A DNA stretch of 64,000 bases from NCBI GenBank assembly GCA_013400155.1, contig VXBM01000140.1:200450-264449 (forward strand), given 5' to 3'. This document shows, piece by piece, positions 12,556 to 22,865 of the stretch (its first letter is position 1; every line of letters starts with the position of its first letter). This stretch comes from Helopsaltes ochotensis (lineage: Eukaryota; Chordata; Aves; Passeriformes; Locustellidae). The notes under the pieces were generated by a model, which was not told the DNA's origin, did not search any database, and saw only the letters and a list, made by a program, of their open reading frames with translations. The position numbers and the translations under genes were made by a program.

Positions 12556-15159
12556 ACACCACTGTGTCGGGCAATCACAGCCACACGTGGCCTCAAACTG
12601 CGGCTCAAAAGCTGATGTGAAGAGTGGCATTTCCTTCTGCTGTCTCTCTATGACTCTGGTGTAGCTTTGAACTGAAAAGTTAACTTTGTCTAGAAATACC
12701 AGGGGTTCCCTGAATGACAGGAAAATGTGCATATGAAGGTAGATCCTTTGCTGCTGCTTAAACGTCCCAGTCACTTAAAGACTTTATTTCCTCTTCTTAT
12801 ATCTCCTTCAAGCTCACAAGTTTACTGTTGCTTTAACTTTCTATGCACATAGCTATTCTTAGGTTTTTCCTCCTGGAAATTTGAGGAAACATATCAAAGT
12901 ACTTTTTAAGGGGAATATGGTCCCTTGAGGGACCTAGAGGCATTGCTAGCAATTTAACTGTCAGGAGCTTTATTTTTTAGAATAGATACGTTGGTGCTTT
13001 TTAAACTACATTTTTTACTATGATACTTACAGAGTGAAGAACCCTAATCTTCAGCTCCATGCGTAAGACATACAAGAGCAGTAAATGGAGAAAAGGCAGT
13101 AAAAGGAAACGTGGTATGTTATCCAAGTGTTGTTGAGACTTCATGAGAAGATCCCTAACAGGGATGGTCTTGAATCCTTTCATAAGTAAATCATAATTTA
13201 AAAATTCTATTACTTTATCTGCACCTCAGATTTTGGCTCATGTTCCCCACTATTTTGTCGGTAAAGTGAATAAGGCAGCAGGATATTCTCACACCTCCAA
13301 GGACATTTCAGTCCTGTGAAATGATGGCCCACTTAGAGAAACTCAGTATCTGTTTGTTGTTCCTTCTGCCCTGCACTCAGAGGAGATCCCTTGTTATATG
13401 TGCAATCAATAAAAAACATATCTTCAGCCACAAGTAAATCTAGTTTATTAAAACACAGGTCTGACAGTTAATTCAATTGCCAACGAAGTTGTAGAGTGGT
13501 CAATACAAAAACAAGTGACTTCATAAGTGAGATACATATATCCTCTAAATGCAAAATTATCTGATAATCATATGCACTGGACAGATACAGACAGAAACAT
13601 GTTGGTGAGATCAGACTGTGGCTAATTTTTTGCATTCTCTTACAGTACTTGAAGTGGGTAACTTCTCATGAGAGACTTCAAGCTTGTCATTTGTTGCTGC
13701 TCAGGTCTACTCCTGACAGGTGAAAACCACAGAAAAAGAGTTTGTCCCTTTCTTTGAATTATGTGCCCGCTATATCTGCACAGTTACCATCTCAATCATA
13801 TTCCCATTGCAAACCACTGCTAATATTCCCTTTTCCATCAACAGCATGGGATCAAGGAGTTCACGTGGCGTCATTAGGTCAGCTCTCAGTTATGCTGCAA
13901 CATTATTGAAATAAGGATTTGGAGCATGAACTTTAGTGAAGACTTCTGAAAAAACTCTGTGCTTACATCAAAGGCAGCATCAAGTGACTGAAATATATTG
14001 AACATAACCCTTAGATAGCCAACAAAAAATGTGTCTTTCCCAGTGGTTTGCCAAGTACTTTTCCACCTGACCAGCAATGATTTGTTTTCTGCATATTTCA
14101 GACAGAGCTAAAAATAATTTTGTTTGGGAGCAATAACATTTAGTTTATGGAGTTCTTTCTCCCTAAAAAGTTCAGAGCATTGAGAAGTATCATCACAGGC
14201 AGAAACCTTCCTTTGGTTGAATTTCACAGTGAGAGAAGGCTTTCAACATTTTTGTTAGTTTTCATATAAGCCCAGCTGCTTTCTTGGAAAATATGACTAA
14301 ACTTCTTGTCTGTTTTTAGTAAAAGATGAGGTAATTAAACCAAAAATCTAAATATGGTGTAACTGACTTTGGAGCCTGTTTTCTCTTAGGTCTGATTTTT
14401 AGAAAACGTATTTTAGAAAATATTCAGAGACTTACAAATACAGACAGACATTTGATGAAATTTTCCAAAGTACACATAGGAGTAAATTCCCACTGCTTTC
14501 TAAAACAGCTCCCCTTCACCTTCTCTGTTGTCCATCTTTCCTCCTGTACCTGGGTTAGTGCTTCCCTGTGGCATTCTTTCATGTTTGATATAGGAAATTC
14601 AAACCAACAGGAAGTTAATAATATGAAAAAGAGATCAGTTTCCTCCTCAGAGGAGACTGAAGATGAGGGATTGGGAATGCCTTTGGCAGCAGTTTGGTGT
14701 CAGACTGATTGACGCGTGCAGAGGAAACCACTACCTAGCTACATTTTTGGACCAAAATAATTTTAAGTTTGTCTTTGGATGCCTGCATGGGAATAGAACT
14801 GCTTAGGTTCAGCTTTGTGAGAATCACTGGCAGCACTGGGTATAAAAAACAAGTGTTGCAATGACCTTGATGGAATTGATGCCACATGAAGAGCTGCAGG
14901 ATGCAGCCCAGTGCTCCGGGTGCCCGCATCCTGCCCTTACTGCCAGCAGTCATCTTACTCACAACTCTCCACTTGCTTGAAATCATTCTCTTACTTGGCA
15001 ACTCGTGAAATGTTAAGCAGAATACCTTGGTGGCTGGCTCAGAGTGGAAAATTTAGAAATGCTAGTGACTTCGGAGCAGCCTGAGCCAGTGTTGGGTCCT
15101 GTTTGCCTCTCTTCCTGCTTTTTATGTCAACCTCAGAAGAAAGCATCAGTGATACTTTA
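12556..15159. other. Non-coding stretch downstream of CYSLTR2
   Basis: Lies beyond the predicted CYSLTR2 poly(A) signal. No repeat or gene recognised. Further minus-strand AATAAA hexamers occur near 13444 and 12972, which would allow a longer 3' UTR if the proximal signal is not used. Confidence 0.5.
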
Positions 15160-15677
15160 CATTTATTTAATGTGCAACCCCTTTGCCAGTGTTTGCAAGG
15201 GGAACTGGCAGTGTACTGTGAATATGCAGGGAAACACAGGGTCTGAAGCCCTGCACATGCGGGGAAATGGAGTGCTGAGAGGGTCAGGCACAGACACTGA
15301 AGTGGTCAGGTGAGCAGTTTCCCTTTCAAATCACCCAGTATTGTGAAATGAAATAAAGGGACTCAAGTAGCAAGGTGAGTTCCTTTCAATACCTTGTCCT
15401 GGGGAGGGTGAACAACAGAGGTATCTCTACACTGCTAAACAGAAGACAACAAGGGATCATTACCAGCCACCTGACCTCTGATCATCCTGACTCAGTTTTG
15501 GTTGCCCGCAAAGAGTTCTCTCCCAGAGACTTCTGCTCCAGAGATGCCTGACAGTGAGCAGCAGAGCTGCAGGCTGGCCAGCAGCACAGCACACGGCTTC
15601 TGTCACTGAGTAGTATGAGCCCAGTCTAGAGATCCCACCAGTAACCGTATATATACTGCTTTGCAGTTCTGCACCAG
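15160..15677 (-). other. CYSLTR2: Predicted CYSLTR2 3' UTR
   Basis: This is the first stretch downstream of the TAA stop. Reading away from the gene, the first AATAAA hexamer lies about 510 bases beyond the stop, which gives a compact 3' UTR. The boundary rests only on that hexamer. A longer UTR using later signals, or a further spliced exon (see the donor site at the stop codon), cannot be excluded. Confidence 0.45.
15162..15167 (-). other. CYSLTR2: Candidate polyadenylation signal for CYSLTR2
   Basis: The plus strand reads TTTATT, so the minus strand has AATAAA. It overlaps an ATTAAA variant (minus strand CATTAAATAAATG). It is the first canonical hexamer downstream of the CYSLTR2 stop codon. 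No transcript evidence is available. Confidence 0.45.
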
Positions 15678-15686
15678 TTACCTGCA
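15674..15686 (-). other. CYSLTR2: Splice-donor-like sequence overlapping the CYSLTR2 stop codon
   Basis: On the minus strand the last codons read TGC TGC AGG TAA CTG, which contains CTGCAG|GTAACT. That is a good match to the vertebrate donor consensus MAG|GTRAGT. The GT falls at 15680-15681 and the TAA stop is built from the donor bases. If used, the exon would end at 15682 and the C-terminal tail would continue in another exon. Whether it is used is unknown. Confidence 0.4.
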
Positions 15687-16622
15687 GCACAAACTTTTGA
15701 TTTTTGCTTTGAAATTTTCAGCAGTGAAGTAATAGAGGAAGGGATCGAGGCAGCTGTTCATGGCAGCGAGGCAGAGAGTGACCACCAGCGCCTTGTGCAG
15801 GTTGGGCTGGCTGCAGCTGCTGTACATCAGGTGGACAGTTCTCAGGATGTGATATGGCAGGAAACAGATGAGGGAGAGGATGAGACTGATGATAATGGTT
15901 AACAGCGCCTTCCTGTGACAGATTGCCCTCTTGCTCTGTGGAGCCCTGGGCTTGAGCAGCGCTCTGATGGCAAAGACATAGCAGAACACAATTGTGCCGA
16001 ACGGCAGAATGAAGCCCACGACGAGGACAAAGCTGTTCACCATGAGGAGCTTGTGAGTGCTGGAGGGCTGGAGGTCCAAGCATTTGACTGGGTTGCTGTA
16101 GCCAGCAACTCCCTTGTTTAAGAGAGGGCTGGCAGCTGCCAGCACGAAGATCCATATGGCCACACAGGTTATCCTGGCATACCTCGTGTTGGTCACTTTT
16201 CTCCTTTCGAACGGGTGAACGATGACTACGAAACGAACCACGCTGAGCGAGGTGAGGAAATAAATGCTGCAGTACATATTCATGTACAAGGTGTAAGTCA
16301 TGATCCTGCAGAGGATATCACCAAATAGCCAACGTGATCCCAAGAGGAAATATGAGGCCCGGAAGGGTAAAGTGCTCACAAACATGAGGTCTGAAATAGC
16401 CAAGTTCTGCATGTAAATGTTTACGGAAGTCGTTTGTGAAGTCTGGAAAAAAACATAAATGGAGAGGCTGTTTCCAACAGCACCCAGGAAGAAGATGAAG
16501 AGGTACATGATGGGATAAATTACTTGTTTGAAGCCGTCAATTGTACAATTGGAGGAGCTGTTAGTGAAGCTGCCATCTAGCACCACCTTGGAAATATTCA
16601 TAGTCTGAGCCAGCGTCTCCAT
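15678..16622 (-). CDS. CYSLTR2: Cysteinyl leukotriene receptor 2 (class-A GPCR)
   Basis: Encodes 314 residues with a seven-transmembrane rhodopsin-like layout. In this family the receptor sits in the plasma membrane, binds cysteinyl leukotrienes (LTC4/LTD4) and signals mainly through Gq and calcium. Seen here: N-glycosylation sequons at N9, N21 and N25; a GN pair in TM1 (50-51); LAISDL in TM2 (74-79, with D78); C105 at the top of TM3 and C181 in ECL2 for the conserved disulfide; VVRF at 128-131 in place of DRY, as in mammalian CYSLTR2; CFLPYH in TM6 (253-258); and DPFLY in TM7 (293-297). The N-terminal NCTI..FK stretch, GNSLSIYVF, STLPFRA and TVHL favour CYSLTR2 over CYSLTR1. The C-tail ends soon after helix 8 (KSLCCR), about 30 residues shorter than human, with two terminal cysteines that could be palmitoylated. 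The frame has no breaks. The ATG was chosen because a splice acceptor lies four bases before it and the N-terminus has the expected length. Ortholog identity is from recall of the family, not a search. Confidence 0.93.
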   Translation of the reverse strand: METLAQTMNISKVVLDGSFTNSSSNCTIDGFKQVIYPIMYLFIFFLGAVGNSLSIYVFFQTSQTTSVNIYMQNLAISDLMFVSTLPFRASYFLLGSRWLFGDILCRIMTYTLYMNMYCSIYFLTSLSVVRFVVIVHPFERRKVTNTRYARITCVAIWIFVLAAASPLLNKGVAGYSNPVKCLDLQPSSTHKLLMVNSFVLVVGFILPFGTIVFCYVFAIRALLKPRAPQSKRAICHRKALLTIIISLILSLICFLPYHILRTVHLMYSSCSQPNLHKALVVTLCLAAMNSCLDPFLYYFTAENFKAKIKSLCCR

Positions 16623-16626
16623 TTTT

Positions 16627-16645
16627 CTGCCAAAGTGAAAAGAAG
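16627..16645 (-). other. CYSLTR2: Predicted 3' splice acceptor before the CYSLTR2 coding exon
   Basis: Read on the minus strand, a pyrimidine-rich stretch runs into TTTGGCAG, and the coding ATG begins four bases later. CYSLTR genes in mammals keep the whole coding region in one exon preceded by spliced non-coding exons, so this AG (16627-16628) is the likely start of the coding exon. The matching 5' exon or exons must lie at higher coordinates, and I could not identify them. A transcription start close to the ATG remains possible. Confidence 0.7.
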
Positions 16646-19600
16646 TGGTGAGTGCTGGGTTACAGGCTGGGCAGGGATTTTGGTTATTTGGGTCTATTTC
16701 ACTGAGAGCAGAAATTGCAAGATACAGACGACAGTGGGAAGTAAGGGTTTGTTAATGAGTAATTACTTGTGATGTCCCAGTAAATACACATCTCAAGACA
16801 CAAAGCCCCAAGTAAGCTCTAATGAGTTTCAGTATTACAGCAGCTGGTTGTTGTCTCAGCCTGTAAAAGTGCTGCCTTTTAGAGGTGCTATGTGTGTGTT
16901 TTAATGACAAGTCTCTGATCTTTGCTGTGCAAAACAAGCCAACTTGCTGTCAGCCATTTTGTGGCAGGGAAGTTTTGAGTCCCCAGTCACCTACCATGGA
17001 AACATCAAAACCTGATCAGAAAAGAAATCACTGCCCACTGCTAGGCCTGCATTTCAAATTAGGATGAAAGCCAAAATAACTGAATTTGCCTTTTGGAACC
17101 AGGGAATTTTTCCTGGTATGCTTTTGGCAGTATTTCCTGAGCAATACCAGACGTATTTTGATACATGTAAAAATTAAGGACATTTTGACCTTAAACCCTA
17201 TGAAAACACCATGCTAATTATGCTTAATGCTTTTTTTAACTCCCTCCTCCTTGCACTGTATTTCTTCTTTCTTATTAGCTTCTGGTGGCTTTTTATGTCT
17301 CTTTTTCTGGGGCCCTTGCTTCATGTACCACTCTCTTAACCTCTTTTGTGCTCAGCTGTTCTGCACCAGTCAGTCATCCACATACACTGCAGCTCCCAGG
17401 ACAGCCCCCATTTGCAGCCCTAATGAAAATGGCCTTTGAGAAAATGGGCTGTGTTCACAGAGAGAGGCATTTTTCCTCCTGTGAGGCTATAATTCAATCA
17501 AATAAAAACCACTCACCACTAAAACACTCTAAATAATAGAGGTTTTTTTCTCATTAGTGTCTATTTCTTTTCTGAACTCTTGATTTCTTATCTCAGCTGT
17601 CCTGCAGCTAGTAGTATTTTCAAAGGAAGGTGTCAGTATTGTTTCTTGTTTAACAGTGGGAGCAATTCCCTTTTTGTATCTGCCAATATATTCTAAAGAT
17701 GGGGTATGGAAATTTTTAGCCTGAAAACCACAACTACGTGACATTTGCAGATGCATGGAAAAGAATCTTTTAATTTGCCCCAGTGAGAGTGATAATGTGC
17801 CCATGCACATGACTGCATCCTATCTCTTATTCTGAACCTCACGGGCTCCACAATTTGAAACTATTTGTACAGGTGGAGCCTCCTTGAGGGTAAATTTGGC
17901 TTTACACGTGGGTGCTTCGAACACCCAGCTACTCAGTGTGGTATTCCCAGTGTGCTGTAAATGGGAGCTAATTTGCAAACTGAAGCCATGGTGTGGGTGC
18001 CTGAGCTAGGTTCAGAGCAGGCCATGGTATCTCCAGGGTGGAGTCTCAGAGTCTATCCGAGTCCCTTAATATCGCAACCAGATGTGCCCCAGAAGGTGTC
18101 CTTTTATCCTGCCCCACTGAGATGGGAAGCATGGGAAGCACAGCCCCAGGTTGGGCTCCCAAGGAGCACTTCATGGATATTGGGTCTCAGCAAAGCCCTG
18201 GACTGATTAAACAAATGCTCCTAAAGTTAATGTCCTCCTTGTTTGAAATCCTCTTTCTTCACAGAGGAGATGGAGAAAATATTCTTCCAAAAGACAAATC
18301 TTTCGCAATTAAAGGGCTTTTAATTATTTTGGTTTTCTTTATGGAACAACTATTTGACATACACGTTTTCTGTATGGGATCAAACACCAGCATTTCTCCA
18401 TATTGAATATGATGATATTTTGCAGGCAAACATTACAGCCTGAGGTATGGCAAAGGGAAGAGCCCTTCTGACTCTGTTTTCCTGTGGTGCAAGCATCCTT
18501 GCCTTCAGAAACCCCAAAACAGAAGAAAGTTAATGAAGGGATCTGCCACCTGTTGACACATGGAGGTGTGTGAAGGCTGTGAAGTAGAGGAATCAAATGA
18601 GGTTGAAGAACTTGGACTGTGGACAAATTCCAAGCCCTGCTCAGCACCACAAGTGATGGCTTGCCTCCAATGCTATCTGATGAAGGATGGGATTGGGCAA
18701 TGAAGATTCAGTTGATGAAAAGCCCTTGGGTCCCTGCACCCTGGGGGGAGCACTAGAAGCACAGGGGCTGGGGCACTTTGCTCAGGCTCCTCATGTGAGG
18801 GTATCTTGCTAACAATTACCATTTAAGCTATTTTTTTCTCTAACTGCACAAATGCTCCTCAATTCTCTTTCCAGCTAGACCAAGACTAGAAATAGAACAG
18901 TGCATGTACAATTGAGAAAATTCAGTATCCTCAACCCTGGCAAGAAAATCAGTTCTCAGACTCCTCTCCAAGTTATTCAAACACAATTTTCAAGCTGTTA
19001 TGGGATTTCCAAGAGAAAGAAGATGGACATCAGTCAACTGAAAGCTCTTAAAGCACCTTGGTGCTCTCATTCAGTAAAGGGCCCACAATGACCCATGCAA
19101 TTTTCATGTGTAGATGCTCCTGTTAGCTGTGTCTTGACACACAGATCAATGCAGAAAGGAAGGTGAAGTGAAAGATATATTTCACATGGGACTACCTCAA
19201 CCAGCCACAGAGGATAAAGAGAGAATTCTAGCCTTCCTTGAATCCAAGAACTGCTATTAGCCAGATAATATAATAATATATAATAATATTAAAGTTAGGA
19301 GATGGCTGTTAGATATACAGATATGACCTATCCAAGGACAGGCAATAAACTTAATTTTCAGCAAAAGTGTTCCGACAGTCTCCTGGGTCAGGAATGAACA
19401 GGATGTGTTAAGGGTGAGGGACTGGACCTATAGGAATTTTCTGTGTCCCCCAAAAGAAGGGAGATCTACAGTAAGATCTAGCAGCCCTACAAAAAATAAA
19501 AGGAGAGAAAAGGACAAACTGAAATGGGATTGTCTCTTCAGTGGTACTGCAAGACTCCTCTGATAGAAATTCTCTAACAAGAGATTCTTTTCTATACACG

Positions 19601-21329
19601 AGTTTCACTGACGGTAGCTATCAAATGGAAGCAGCTGACACATGTCCTGAGGCTCTGACAATCTCCCTGGCACAAGAAAGAGAAGATCAGCTGAGAAAGA
19701 AAAAGGGAGCCTTTTCTGAAATAATTGCTGCATGAGTAGATTAGAAGTAGAGTTTGGGTGGGTTTTTATCTTTTCTTCATCTCTGTGAAATTATTAAAAA
19801 TATTTACAGCTTGATTAGCATGGATTTTATAGATAACTATTTACCTTTCATTACAAATTACATCCATATTGTAAGTTATACATATTTATTATGAATATGT
19901 ATCTTTCTTTTTATCTTAGCTTGGCTTGAGTGCTATTTCAGGTAAGATAATAGCAGATATTCCTTGCCTAAAGTGAATTTTACACCCTTAACAAATAGAT
20001 GCGTGTGCAAGACAGGTAGGAGGCTCATAGAGTGAAAGTAAAAGGAGATTTTTTAATTGAAGGAAATACTAAATTAATATAAATGCCCCAAACCTGTCAT
20101 ATTTTAAGCTCAGGATTCAACTGCCCACAAATCCAATAGACTGGCACATGCTATTTTGAATACCTGATCAAAAATCTTACGTGTAATTCTGTACTGATCT
20201 CAAACCTGAAAAAGAGACAGGGCACCATCAGGCTTGGCAGGAGACCAAAACCCTGGTGCAAAGGAAACCTCAGAGACCTGCAGGAGAAAGGATAATCAAT
20301 AGGAGCCTGTGTTGCCATGCTACCAGCTTTATGGTAATGATGCTGTGGGATGCTCTAGTGGAGGAGTGGCTCTGTGCAGGAGGGACTACATAACTCCTAA
20401 CACTGTAAAAATATTGTGGCTAAAGAGAAGCACAACAAGGTTCTTGTAGGCAGACTCTAATAATAAAAATATAGTACTAGGAATACACTACCAAACTCCT
20501 TACCATGATTAGACAGTTTCCAGAAAATGTTAAGTGAGGGTAGGAAGATGAAAGCAGGTAGCAATGGGAGGAGGTTTTGGGTGTCTTTATAACACTGCAA
20601 TGCTGCAGCAGGATGAAATGTTATGTCCATATGCAACAACTTCCTGACTCCTAGAATAATTAGTCCTGCAAAAAAATCAGCAACACGAGATGCCATTCTA
20701 CCTTGGCATTGTACCTCTACAAGATGCCATTTGATCTTTAGTGCTGCACAGGCTCTCGTTCAAGCAGGTGTTGGTGGAGGGAGCCCTGTGCTTTTAATCA
20801 CAGTGGAGCTGGGCTCGGCATCACTGTGGGACAGAGAAGCAGTCCCAGAAGGAAGAAGCCTACATAAATTTGGAGGCTGTTTTTGAAAACAAGCAGAAAA
20901 TTCAACAAGCCTACATTCCAAAAGAAATGGGCATTTTAAGAAATACTGAGCCCAATGTCTATCAGTAAAAAAGTTACCAAGACTACTATAAGGAAAAATC
21001 TCCATCTGGAAAGCAGAAGGCTTGTCAAAATGGGAGAACAGGAAAGTCTGTATCATGACAGATCAAATGTGGAGAGGAAACCAGGAGCATTAAAGAAAAA
21101 AATAGTGAAGAGTTTCTGGTAAAGGATGTTCTGGGCTGACAGTAAGTTTTGTAAACCTACTGAAAGATGAAAAACCATTTCGGAACCACTGGGGAGTTTG
21201 GTGGCAAAAGATCTCCTAGGAACAAGGTCATGGAAGGAAAATGCATGGAATTCACTCTTCCTAACCAAAGATGCTGGGGTATTTTCATGGCTGGCACAGT
21301 AAAAAAGAGCAGCAAGCTGCAGTCAACAG
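16646..21329. other. CYSLTR2: Upstream or intronic DNA of CYSLTR2
   Basis: If the acceptor at 16627 is real, this is at least partly intron of CYSLTR2. I found no clear donor-bearing exon, CpG island or repeat family. A short (ATA)n-like AT tract lies at 19264-19290. Open frames up to 122 codons have no recognisable product. Confidence 0.5.
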
Positions 21330-21770
21330 ATGTGGGCAGGAAGAATTAAACCAACTAGATAAGTGAGAGTCCAGTAAGTAAGTGGGACCAGATGGCACTC
21401 ATATCAGTATCCCAAAGGATCTCAACTGTGAGACTGCTGGCCAAGGAACTTAACCCACCATTGCAATCAGGCACTGTGCCAGGGGACTGATGTGTCATCA
21501 GTGCAGCTCTCATTTATCAGAAAGGCTTGATAAGGCAGCTCAAGGCCATGAGCTGGTCATCAGTCCTGGGAGCTACTGACCACCAGGACCAATTTCCTCC
21601 TCTGGCACACTTTGGGGGTATCTGTAATGAAGAATGAAGGCACCGAGCTCATTGAAATGCCAGTCTGCTGAGCAGAAGTCATTATGTCTTCTAAAAAGGG
21701 AGATTGTATGTGGCTTACCCACTGAAGGGCTGGAATGACAGTGGATGAAGGGGACCCAGTGGTCATTTTA
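21330..21770 (+). mobile_element. Old CR1 LINE, 5' half (reverse-transcriptase region)
   Basis: A strongly decayed CR1 ORF2. Recognisable phrases are aactagataagtgagagtcc followed by gggaccagatggcactcata, which correspond to the 'LDKLES.KS.GPDGIHP' stretch before the RT domain. Next comes a piece like 'GTVPEDW' (aggcactgtgccaggggact), then catcagtcctgggag ('TSVPG'), and finally gtggatgaaggggacccagt just before RT motif A. The frame is broken in many places. It is interrupted at about 21805 by a younger CR1 and resumes after it. Confidence 0.6.
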
Positions 21771-21804
21771 TACATACATATATATATATGGATGTACATA
21801 TATG
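21770..21804. repeat. (CATA)n/(TA)n microsatellite at a CR1-CR1 junction
   Basis: A short compound repeat (atacatacatatatatatat) ends where the nested CR1 begins. It replaces the expected sequence of the older CR1 at that point. It either expanded from the TTTATA of the older element or marks the insertion target. Confidence 0.75.
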
Positions 21805-22262
21805 GACGAGGGAGGAGATTTGCCGCTCCACTTCACTCTTGTGAGACCCCACCTAAGCACTGCATTCAGCTCTGAAACCCTGACTTAAGAATATCATGGG
21901 CCTGCTGGAGATGGCCCAGAGCAGGATCATGAGGATGACCAGAGGGTTGGAGCACACATTCTGTGAAGACAGGCTGAGAGAGCTGGGGCTGTTCATCCTG
22001 GGGCAGAGAAGACCCCAGAGAGACCTTAGAGCATGTTCCAGTACCTAAAGAGGGCCTACAAGAGAGCTTGAGAGGGACTTTTCACAAGGGTGTGCAGTGA
22101 TAGGACAAGGGGGAATGGAATCCCTGGGAGTGTTCAAGGCCAAGTTGGATGGGGCTTTAAGCAACCTGGTCTAGTGGAAGGTGTCCCTGCCCATGGCAGG
22201 GGACTTTGAATGAGATGATCTCTAAGATCCCTTCCCACCCAAACCATTCCATGATTCTATGA
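21805..22262 (+). mobile_element. Younger CR1 LINE fragment nested in an older CR1
   Basis: Sense-strand CR1 3' region. It contains cttgtgagaccccacctaag, gagcaggatcatgaggatga, ggctgagagagctggggctg, aagttggatggggctttaag, and the terminus ccaaaccattccatgattct followed by atgat at 22262. Compared with the consensus, an internal segment is missing at about 22118-22122, between gggggaatgg and the ccctgggagtgttcaagg region. The copy is 5'-truncated and non-functional. It has the same orientation as the older CR1 on both sides. Confidence 0.9.
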
Positions 22263-22865
22263 TATGTGTGCATTTATAGAGTTACATTTGTCAAAGCCTT
22301 CAGCACAGCTCGGCAACAAAGATTTCTTAAGTACCTAAGTTTCCAGAGAGCTGGAAGACACGTTCTTTTGTGAGCTGAAAGCTGGCTGAAGTGTAGGAAG
22401 CAAAGTGGGGGCTCAATAAATAAGCAATGGAGTCCTCTAGGTTTTGGTACTCAGACTAGATTTACCCAGTTTCTCTGTCAACAGTCTGGAGATGACAGTT
22501 CTCCATGTTGGCAGATGCCATGCTGGAAGGGAGATGGATGAAAATTAGTATATTTTAATATAAGGTGATGCATGCTGGGGAAAAGTAATCTAAATTGTGC
22601 CTAATTACATGAGCTTTAAACTGGCTGTTGCATTCAGGAAAAAGCACTTGGCACTGGCATCCTTGACCATTTGCTGAAGTCAGTTCAGCATTGGCTACAA
22701 CAGCAAAAGCAACCAAAATTTTCAGCAAAATGAGGGGCATCATTAAGTAGGGTATCACCTTGTATAAAATCTTGATGCATTTCTACAGTGGACAGTTCCT
22801 GTCTCTACACTGAAAACAGAGATTATGGAGTTTGAGAACGGGCAGAGAGAGGCAAGTGAAGTAGT
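22263..22865 (+). mobile_element. Old CR1 LINE, 3' half (continuation after the nested copy)
   Basis: The CR1 reverse-transcriptase reading resumes immediately after the nested element. Frame fragments read VKAF, then QQRFLKYL, a WL..RKQ pattern, then SPLGFGTQ in place of SGVPQGSVLGP. Further on are ggtgatgcatgctggggaaa, ttgtataaaatcttgatgca, and a decayed aattagagaaggtgcagag-like stretch (22827-22862). The order and spacing match CR1 ORF2 past RT motif A, so this and 21330-21770 are one insertion split in two. The similarity fades at about 22865. Confidence 0.65.

Noticed and set aside
15718..16155. A 145-codon minus-strand frame and other open frames overlapping the receptor
   Set aside because: They are shadows of the CYSLTR2 coding sequence in other frames; the receptor frame is intact and strongly recognisable.
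15678..16622. Assignment of the receptor as CYSLTR1 or a P2Y-family receptor
   Set aside because: The N-terminal NCTI..FK, LSIYVF, STLPFRA and SVVRF stretches fit CYSLTR2 much better than CYSLTR1; P2Y receptors lack this combination.
18038..18406. A 122-codon plus-strand open frame upstream of CYSLTR2 as a separate gene
   Set aside because: No domain or family resemblance, and a length ordinary for chance open frames here.
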